Positions 56,318-64,000 of a stretch of DNA of 64,000 nt are shown in pieces. Position numbers and translations under genes: made by a program. The DNA is taken from positions 992,001 through 1,056,000 of the forward strand of contig JAJEKV010000039.1 of NCBI GenBank assembly GCA_021234155.1, given 5' to 3'. This DNA is from Isoetes taiwanensis (taxonomy: Eukaryota > Streptophyta > Lycopodiopsida > Isoetales > Isoetaceae). How positions within the stretch are numbered: the stretch's first letter is position 1; each line of letters starts with the position of its first letter. A model generated the notes under the pieces. That model saw nothing but the letters and a program-made list of their open reading frames with translations. It did not search any database and had not been told where the DNA came from.

Positions 56318-57192
56318 ATAGAATAGAATAGAATAGAATAGATTTTTTAACGTCCACGGAGACCAATAGGTCATGAGACCCATACAATGGGCTAGTACAA
56401 TCATTACTACTAGGATTAAAAAACCCCTGCCTCGAAAGGTTTTCAAGGGAAAAACCTTTGCAGTAATGATGATACTAGACAAACGGAGATAATGACTACT
56501 GAGGGCTCAGTAATTGCCGACGTTTATCTAGAACCTCAAGTATGTATAATGCCAAGTCATGCACAGATGGTGCTCTGAGAAGTTGTGGAAGCGTGGAATG
56601 GAATGCTAAGGTAAAAAATGATTCTGGACTATCTCAAAAGCAGGGCAACTCAGAAGATTATGGCTTTCATCTTCAATAACCTGTAACTGGCAACAAGCAC
56701 ATAGTCTTGCTGCTCGTGGCAATTGCAGCCGCTCCCATCTACCTGTCTCAATCCGTAGCCTGTGGGACCCCGTGCAAATTGATGCAATAGCTACAAGCTT
56801 GTTACTGGACAATGAAGCAAGCAAATAAGCTTGGGGCCCTGGTGCCAAGGTGGGATTTATGTGTGCATGATAATGACCAGTTTTCACTTGGGCCAAAGTA
56901 ATCAAGGCCCCATATCTTTTGAGAAAAACGACCATTGAGATATTGTTGCAAAAGCTCAGGATCAGAACTGGCAAGCATCAGGCAGTGCTCTGGTTGCACA
57001 GCCCAACGGGCAAACCATGTAGTGCAACGCTCTTTCCAACATCGTTTCAAACGCTGAGGAGATTCAGCCATGGCAAGTGCAAGAACAGGATACCTAACAT
57101 CATCCATGTGGTGCACCTTGCGGATATAGTGGAGATGGCGCTTCATGGCAGAATGTTGAAGAGGCCAAAAACCTATCTCTTGTAAAAGAATA
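56318..57192 (-). mobile_element. LINE family B, 5'-truncated copy
   Basis: Right to left on the minus strand: LLQEIGFWPLQHSAMKRHLH, QRLKRCWKERCTTWFARWAV, AHINPTLAPGPQAYLLASL, ICTGSHRLRIETGRW, LCACCQLQVIEDESHNLLSC, then 3' UTR and GGTCTCCGTGGACGTTAAAA with a (TATTC)n tail at 56319-56342. Collinear with 43446-44364. Confidence 0.88.
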
Positions 57193-58240
57193 GCATAGGG
57201 CACCGTTGTTTTAACAAGCACACCAAAGGATAGAAGGTAAGAGAAGGGGAGGAGGACCTGGAAAAGTGCACAAAAAGGCGAAGATCGGCTAATGAGGGCA
57301 ATAATAGTACGAGAGCCACAGCAAAAAGTACCCCAACAGGAGGAGGAGGCCGAAAAACAAGCGGCAAGGCTACCAATTCTAATATGGCTAAAGAAGTAGA
57401 AATCGACGAAGATAGGGAAGAACCCCTTCAAGTTGAAGCATGATATCGAGCAGGAGAAGAAGGAAGCATATAAGGAATACTTGCAATGATGCACATTTTA
57501 CAATTCATGATGCTAGAAGCAGAAAGTTCCCAAGTTCATCCAACGCAGTAGATCAGGATGTAGCCTCAACAAGCCACCTTCTCGACTTGAAGCCAAAGAG
57601 AATCTGGCACGCCCAAACTCGAAGCACAAATTCCGCCATGACCCAAACTCGAAGTACAACCAGCTTCTTCAAGAAATTGGGCATTTTTAATAGTACATAA
57701 ACCTCTCGATTTAGAGAAGCGCCATTCAAAAGATAGTCAAAGGTACAAGGCCGATGTTAGGGTGATGCTGACGATCAAGAGATCTCACAAACTTATGGAT
57801 AGAATTTAGTATTTTATAAGTTGTGCTAGTTATAAGTTGTAAAAAGACTATGCCAATTATAAGTTACAAGAAATTTATCGCGGCGGCCTTGCGGCCGCCG
57901 CGAACATTTCTCTTCTCCAACCTGCTGCAAAAGAAGTTTTGTGCTAAGTCGAACAGATCTCAATTCTGGACATCCTTGAGAGGGAAAAGAACATGCAAAA
58001 GTTGAACCTTGGGATTCGTCTGCAAATCTTTAGCCAAAAAGGTTTGATACTAAGTTTGCAAATAGAGAAGTCTTTGACAATGGCATGGACTTCAATGTTG
58101 CATCCGCTTAAATATGCCCAGTGGGTACATAACAAAAGAAATCAACCTATGTGGTCCTAAAATATGAACAGAGGATCTCAAGTTTGAGCAAAAAATTTTA
58201 CACTATGCTCTGTTGCTTGTGGTGCAATTTTGTCCATTAT
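57193..58240. other. No gene recognised
   Basis: Some frames look coding-like (57940-58110, +, EQISILDILEREKNMQKLNL) but match nothing I know. Confidence 0.35.
57878..57903. repeat. Perfect GC-only palindrome in AT-rich DNA
   Basis: TCGCGGCGGCC, loop TTGC, GGCCGCCGCGA: 11 bp perfect arms with a 4-base loop. Confidence 0.95.
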
Positions 58241-58300
58241 TATTGATCAAATATTTTGAAATTGAATTACTGAAAAAAAATTTAAAAGCATAAGGAATAG

Positions 58301-58319
58301 TTTTTTTTTTTTTTTTTTT
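58301..58319. repeat. Poly(T) tract
   Basis: Nineteen T residues; on the minus strand a poly(A) end of some retroposed sequence is possible. Confidence 0.85.
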
Positions 58320-58671
58320 AATGTATATAAATGAGTTGGCATTGCAAAACAAAACCCGCGATTGAATTGAGTAAGAGTGGCTCATGAAATCTCGTGTAAA
58401 AACAATTAAGGTTTGCAGGCTTACATGATTTATCGGACAAATAGGATTCCCATGTTGGTTGTTGATTCTGGAGTGTAAATGCAGCTATGTGGCTCTCCCT
58501 GTTTCTCCCGCACTAGGTATGCATTGGCCTCTTCTTACCAATTCCCCTCCCCATGTGTAAATCATGTTGTTATGCAAATAGAAACTTTTTGAGCCATCTC
58601 CGTGCCGGATTTGGGTTGTGCCAGATTTGGGCAAATTCGCATTGGAATTATTGGTCGCATGTTTCCCTAGT

Positions 58672-58738
58672 GCTAAGGTAATGGTGCACCTTGACACATC
58701 TTATGCTAAGGTAATGGTGCACCTTGACACATCTTAGG
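58672..58738. repeat. Tandem duplication, about 34-bp unit
   Basis: GCTAAGGTAATGGTGCACCT followed by TGACACATCTTA twice in a row. A second small duplication (TTTGCACGAGGCATTG twice) follows at 58791-58822. Confidence 0.95.
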
Positions 58739-58829
58739 CTAGGGCACAACCGGATCTGTACAAATAATAAATATGGTTCCTTTGTTACTTGTTTGCACGA
58801 GGCATTGTTTGCACGAGGCATTGATTGCA

Positions 58830-60480
58830 ATTGAAATGTATTTTAATTGGTTAAGAGTTTTAGGCTAATACTTTTAAATAACCATTGCAAAAATAGGTGA
58901 GCACCACTTAATCAGGGCAACCACCATCGTGGCTTAGCCACAAGATCTGTGACAGCAAAGAGCTGTCGATGGGGCCCGGCACCAGACCCGGATGCTTTTC
59001 TAGTTATTGGCAATGCATGTTCTATACATCCAATAATGTTCCATGAGATTGTCTGCACATGTGATTGTGAACTGCTAATATGTTAGATATAAATAGGCAT
59101 AGCAATAAAATCTTCAAATCTTCAAATTGCATACGAGAAATCTCCTATACAAAAAATGGCATTGAGTGCTTGGAAGAGATGATCCTTGATGCACAAAGCG
59201 ATTTTGGTAACTTACAGAGCAGTGCTAGGAAAGTGGATTTTGATACTGCAAGGACTTGCCAAATCTCCAAGCAATATATGAATCATGTCTCGAACATATG
59301 GGCTTCTTCACCGCTGGCCTATTAATCATGAACCAAATCATGATAGGCACATGGCATTCAAAAACGAGCATGGGCATCAATGCTTGGCATCTAATAATAT
59401 TTGTTCTGAAATTTTTTTTGGATGTTCATGCTAGTCTAGATCGCAATTTGAGCTCAACATCACCGATTTGAGCCTTGGTGGCTCTGCATGCCTAAGAAAG
59501 GAGGTTCTTGGCACCGTCAAGAGTTCTTTGTCGACCTAACACGGGTAGTTTTAGAAGTAGGAAGCGGGGTTTCTCCCGATGGTCTCACATTGCGGTGAGT
59601 GAAAAATAAGTGCTTAGAACAACAAATAGCTTAATTTGGAGCCGATATCAAACCGCTCAATTGAGAAGATCAAATGGGATGGATAAAAAATGCAGAAATA
59701 TACCTAAATCATACTCAAAACCTACCGTAAGTAGCCGATTTGCCTTGAAACGACGGTGGAGCAAGTATTCTTAGTATGCTTGATGATCCAGCTCCACCTC
59801 CTTTCCTAAGGCTGGATTTTCTTTCAAATCTTCTGCGATCCTATGCTTCCAAACCACGACAAAATCCCAAATCTTCTCACCATTTTGATCTCTTCTTCGA
59901 CCAAATAAGTCAATAGTAGAGCTATAGGCTATTGGACATGGATTCTTTGACTAAATAGGTTGGCCAGACGGTTATATGGCCCCATAAATTTTAACACATG
60001 GGCCCTCTCCCTGTTTCTTGCTCGCTCGACAACATTTTCGTGGCTCGACCTGTTCTTGAGGTGCAAGGATTTTATGGTTTGATCCGATTGTAATGCAAGG
60101 ATTGAGGGAGGCAATGGCCAAAAATCGAAGAACCTCAAAGAAGACCGCATGAAAATTAAAAAGTTCTTAGGTTTGTGCTTGCAGCAGGATCCAGATTGTA
60201 TAGCCTTCTTTGATGAAATATGTATCCTATTTTGCAACGAAGGAATTTTTTGCGCCCTTGCCTTTTTTAGATTTGGGTGAAACTTAGCCTGTCAGTGCAA
60301 ATATAAAGCAGGTTAAACCACAAATCATTATGGAGAAGTATAGAATCATTGTTGCCTCTTTCTCTTCCACTTTTAGTACCGGATTTGGCTTTTAAAGTTT
60401 TCAACATGCAGAGACCATACCCAGCAGAAAACTATAGCTAGAATAAGGAAATGGAAGCCATAAGGAAATGAAAAGCAAAA
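58830..60480. other. No gene recognised
   Basis: Mixed intergenic sequence; no family match in any frame. Confidence 0.35.
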
Positions 60481-60489
60481 GTATCTACC

Positions 60490-60883
60490 TCAATCGGCGA
60501 TATTCACTCCAAACCAACCCGACAGTAGATTAGATGATGATATGCTTGATTGCCATGGAATTGTGTCGTCCACAATTTTTGACCATCTCAAAACACTCCG
60601 GCGTCTTAGACGCCAAACTAGATCTGGCCAGACTGACCCTCGGATCCGCCATAGCCAAGAGCAAGTCCAGATCTCCATATCACCATAAAGGGATTGATTG
60701 CACTGCATTATATTTGAGTGAGGAGTGAAAAGAAAATTTCCTACGCTTTTCTGAAGAACCTGAACGAACCTCCAAAGAAGAGCGGATCATTCTGTGAGAG
60801 AGCTGATCTCGCCGGAATGGGGCAGAGGAAGTGGAGAGCAGAGCATGCGACGGAGGAGATTCACTCAAAGCAGATAAGAACAA
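60490..60883 (-). other. Possible first exon of an unidentified gene
   Basis: The minus strand has a GC-richer, coding-like stretch: a frame MADPRVSLARSSLASKTPEC and FEMVKNCGRHNSMAIKHI, followed by GGTAGATAC, a possible splice donor, near 60487. The upstream Ser/Arg-rich frame (MIRSSLEVRSGSSEKRRKF) is an alternative start. No domain recognised. Confidence 0.25.
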
Positions 60884-61129
60884 AAACGTGGCATCCCTAA
60901 GTTTTTTCTTTTTTCTTGAATTTAGAAATGCAATGGGCGCATACGTGTCAAGACCAGGGCTGCGCTCAGCCCAGAAAAATTAGTTCCCTATTTTTTAAGA
61001 ACAGAAATGTTACTGCTTTATATATGGTATGATAAATTGACCATTTAAGTGCTATTTAGCTCCCATAATGTTAGTTCATGCAAAATTAGGGCTAGCAATT
61101 CTGCATTGTGGGTTATGCTAGTTATGGTA

Positions 61130-61630
61130 GTTTTGGAGTTGTTAAGTAGGAGTTTGCCATTGTATACCCCATGCCATTGTATACCCCATGCCAATGTGAG
61201 TGAGTTTGTTAGTTGTATGCACCATGCCAATAACAAGCCCTAGAGTTTGTCCTACCCTAATGTTGACACAAGCCCAATGCATGGGTTTGCTAATGTGAGT
61301 TGCCCTATTCCAATGTTGACACAGGCTCAATGCATGGGTTTGCTTGCTAGCTATATGTTGTGCAAGCTATATGTTGTGCATAAGTTGCTAGCTATATGTT
61401 GTGCATAAGTTGCTAGCTATATGTTGTGCATAAGTTTTCTACCCTTGCTAGCTATATGTTCTGCATAAGTTTTGTAGCTATATGCTGTGCAAGCTATATG
61501 TTATGCATTAGTTTTTGCTAGTTATATGTTATGCATTAGTTTTTGCTAGTTATATGTTGTGCATAAGTTTTTGCTAGCTATATGTTGTGCAAGCTATATG
61601 TTGTGCATAAGTTTTTGCTAGCTATATGTT
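61130..61630. repeat. Tandem repeats of GCTAGCTATATGTTGTGCATAAGTTT type
   Basis: More than ten imperfect copies of a 25-30-bp unit, after duplicated segments CCATTGTATACCCCATGCC and CAATGCATGGGTTTGCT. Confidence 0.95.
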
Positions 61631-62225
61631 TGTGCATAAGTGCTCTACCCCATGACGCAAGTCAACTGCTCTACCCCATAATAAAGTCACCCATGAGTCA
61701 AGTTGTGGATATGTTGTGCATAAGTTTTTGCTAGCTATATGTTTGTGCATAAGTGCTCTACCCCATGAGGCAAGTCAACTGCTCTACCCCATAATGAAAT
61801 CACCCATGAGTCAAGTTGTGGATAAGTTTTCTAACCCCATATTAGTTGGTTATATCTACCCCAATAAAGTGAACTGAGTTTTCTAACCCCGCGAACCCCA
61901 TAATGAAGTCACCCATGAGTCAAGTTGTGAATAAGTTTTCTAACCCCGCAATAAAGTGAACTGAGTTTTCTAACCCCGCGAACCCCATAATGAAGTCACC
62001 CATGAGTCAAGTTGTGAATAAGTTTTCTAACCCCGCAATAAAGTGAACTGAGTTTTCTAACCCCGTGAACCCCATAATGAAGTCACCCATGAGTCAAGTT
62101 GTGGATAAGTTTTCTAACCCCGCATTAGTTGATTATATCTACCCAATAAAGTCAACTGAGTTTTCTAACCCCATGAAGTCAACTGAGTTTTCTAACCCCA
62201 TATTAATAAAGTCAACTAAGTTGGC
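61631..62225. repeat. Higher-order tandem repeat with CACCCATGAGTCAAGTTGTG
   Basis: Blocks built from AAGTCACCCATGAGTCAAG, GTTTTCTAACCCCGC and AATAAAGT.AACTGAG recur with a period near 115 bp from 61860 on, and in a longer arrangement before that. Confidence 0.93.
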
Positions 62226-62294
62226 TATGGCTCTAGGTGACTCATCCTGCGCCAGAGCACTGAGCCAGAATCTCGTATGCATAAAGGGCGCGCC

Positions 62295-62486
62295 ATGAGT
62301 CGCATCTAGACTACTGTAGCAGCCAGACTTGAGATAAATTACCCACCTAGTTTACTAATTTCTACTATCCCAATCCAAGCCATTTCAACCATGAGTCGCA
62401 TCTAGACTACTGTAGCAGCCAGACTTGAGATAAATTACCCACCTAGTTTACTAATTTCTACTATCCCAATCCAAGCCATTTCAACC
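62295..62486. repeat. Exact tandem duplication, 96-bp unit
   Basis: ATGAGTCGCATCTAGACTAC... at 62295-62390 and 62391-62486, with no differences that I can see. Confidence 0.95.
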
Positions 62487-62502
62487 TCATCTTAAAAGAA
62501 TT

Positions 62503-62586
62503 CCTGCGGTAGGAGGAATCGAACCTCCCACCCACAAGGATAAAACCCCTCCAAACCCCCCATGCCAACCACTGAGGGCGAAGTCC
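62503..62586 (-). ncRNA. tRNA-like pol III promoter (SINE head or tRNA relic)
   Basis: The minus strand has CTCAGTGGTTGGCATGG (A-box-like D-arm, about 62560-62576) and GGAGGTTCGATTCCTCC (62512-62528), which is an exact B box GGTTCGATTCC in a perfect T-arm hairpin, followed by TACCGCAG. The acceptor and anticodon arms do not fold well, so a tRNA-derived SINE head or decayed tRNA is likelier than a working tRNA. Confidence 0.5.
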
Positions 62587-62589
62587 ATT

Positions 62590-63539
62590 ACCATCGTTAC
62601 CCCTAATGAGGGAAGTCAACCTCGACATCTAGGGGAGCACAAATATAAGATGTTCAACAAAAAGACAAAGGTCTATGAAAACAACTCCAAGGAGGTCAAA
62701 TTCTTCAACAACTTGAGGGCGACATCGCCTTGCTATGCCAATGAATGATGAATACACGAGCTTTTAGCAAGCCCGGATTTCTATGGTTAGATAGTCGAAT
62801 ATACTAGATGGATGATAACATCCATGATGGGATCGGGAAGCAATTCCGCGTGAATTTTTATTTATTTATTTATCTAAAAGGATGGACCCAAGAATTGAGC
62901 AAAGCTTCAAGGATTGGGAAGAAAAACATATCGAGTAACTAAAGTTATACACATTTGTTGATGGATATCCAACATATTGGAACCTCTTTGTGAGCCTGAT
63001 CACCTCGCTAAGCAGGATTCACTACTAGGATAATTGTTGACCATGTATAACATGAGTACCTCCACAACATAAGGAATAATCCGACCCAAGGAAGAGAAGC
63101 AATCTAACAAGTCCGGCCAACTTCTTAGTGTGAAGCTCCCAGAATCTATACGATGCTCCCATTGTACAAATACGGGAATTCTCCTCCCAAGGCGACTACA
63201 TCACCATGGTAAGGCCCTCCGTCATACTCGGACCACTTGGGATGGCCAAGTGTCCGGGCGAGGAACACGGAGGTGTCATTCGTCCCACGTCCTCTATGGG
63301 AATCCTATACAGCGGACGCATACATACACGTTAGCATACAACTTTCATGCTAAAATAATATACCACCACGAAGGGTGGCCCATCAATCATCATCAACGAA
63401 AAGACAGTACATCCATAATAACATGAAATAAACACCATGACAAGACGCTACCCTGGGGCTCAGACTCCAAGGGGTCAACTGGCAATCAGGGTCTCAAGAT
63501 ATCAACAAACGAAAGTATAACATGGTGTTGGCTGGCACA
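62590..63539. other. No gene recognised
   Basis: A (TTTA)4 run lies near 62857. The area may be interior sequence of the LTR-family element to the right. Confidence 0.35.
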
Positions 63540-64000
63540 AGACAATGGCTAGGGTAGTCCATTCCATCCGCCCCTCCTGTGCACATTTTGTAGATAGGCT
63601 GAATCATGCCATGACGTGCTTGTAGCCCTCCGAAGACGCAATCCCAAGGAGTCACCCTTCGGGACTACTCCGGGTTACATCTCCCCGGTCCGATGAGGCA
63701 GGTCAGAGAGGTGTCTCCTTCCCGAGCATTACGGATCCCTGTATGTGCTAGAGAACACGTGTCGCATCAGCGACCCCCGCATCCGTACCCGACTTACTCC
63801 CCTAAATCTAAAGGCCAGCCCACCTGCCCGTTCGAGTCCAGGGCGTCCATATAAGCACATCCATGTGACCCAGAGAGTGTCAGACCCATACCTGGCCCAC
63901 ACACGGTGACCGGCTATAAGCCTAGCACACCGTAGGAGTCATGTAGCCACGCTAGGCAAGGCCCCACACCCGATTCACCATCATACCCATTATCTGGTGC
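63540..64000 (-). mobile_element. LTR-family sequence, minus orientation, runs off the window
   Basis: The reverse complement contains CTAGGCTTATAGCCGGTCAC and GTGTGGGCCAGGTATGGGT (about 63880-63930), matching 53890-53940, and CAGCCTATCTACAAAATGTG with GGACTACCC, matching 55410-55460. It is another copy of the TGTGACG retroelement family, incomplete at the right edge. Confidence 0.7.

Noticed and set aside
61130-62486. CRISPR-like array
   Set aside because: The repeats are contiguous tandem units without unique spacers, and the genome is eukaryotic.
62503-62586. A functional tRNA gene
   Set aside because: The T-arm and B box are perfect but the acceptor and anticodon stems do not pair properly.

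Overview
The window is nuclear DNA of a land plant. Evidence: an intron-bearing cullin-1 gene and a glyoxalase-family gene with GT-AG introns, plant LINEs, a retroelement primer-binding site for initiator tRNA-Met, Helitron and hAT elements, and no bacterial-style operons. A fragment of a microbial-type terpene synthase (a class known from ferns, lycophytes and bryophytes) and an HUH-nuclease gene resembling Replitrons suggest a non-seed plant. That last step is inference, and I cannot name the species.

Host genes are few: the 3' end of a cullin-1 gene (1-1258, +), a three-exon VOC/glyoxalase-like gene (24912-25756, -) with a duplicated ACGT-core promoter, and a broken terpene synthase (39330-39920, -). 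Almost everything else is mobile or repeated DNA, often nested.

The main discovery is an 18.7-kb element at 3992-22695. It has perfect 32-bp terminal inverted repeats and sits inside a LINE whose two halves resume on either side (2195-3991 and 22696-22900). It carries a decayed DDE-type transposase-like gene (+), a series of minus-strand genes (small lysine/arginine-rich coiled-coil proteins in several copies, an acidic protein of unknown function, a histone H3 variant that starts MARTKQTAR, and a possible BAH-domain protein), and a repeated palindromic module (TCACACGACGCGAAG with its inverse, usually spanning 62-65 bp) in most of its intergenic gaps. After assembly it was hit by a 4.3-kb Helitron (10178-14492) and a 782-bp hAT element (17607-18388, with an 8-bp target duplication) that splits one of the cargo genes.

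22.7-37 kb holds LINE 3' ends, the glyoxalase gene, a 1.12-kb tandem duplication, and a second hAT copy that breaks an unidentified ORF. 37-43.3 kb holds the HUH-nuclease gene and a long LINE inserted in the terpene synthase remnant. 43.4-47.7 kb is a second LINE family with an (ATTCT)n tail, whose endonuclease segment is inverted relative to its ORF1 and reverse transcriptase. 47.7-57.2 kb holds a minisatellite, a third hAT copy, a LINE relic, an LTR with primer-binding site, and another LINE end. 57.2-64 kb is mostly non-coding, with a large higher-order tandem repeat field (61.1-62.5 kb), a tRNA-like pol III promoter, and part of a further LTR-family sequence at the right edge. Many genes inside the repeats carry frameshifts and stops, so most are decaying.
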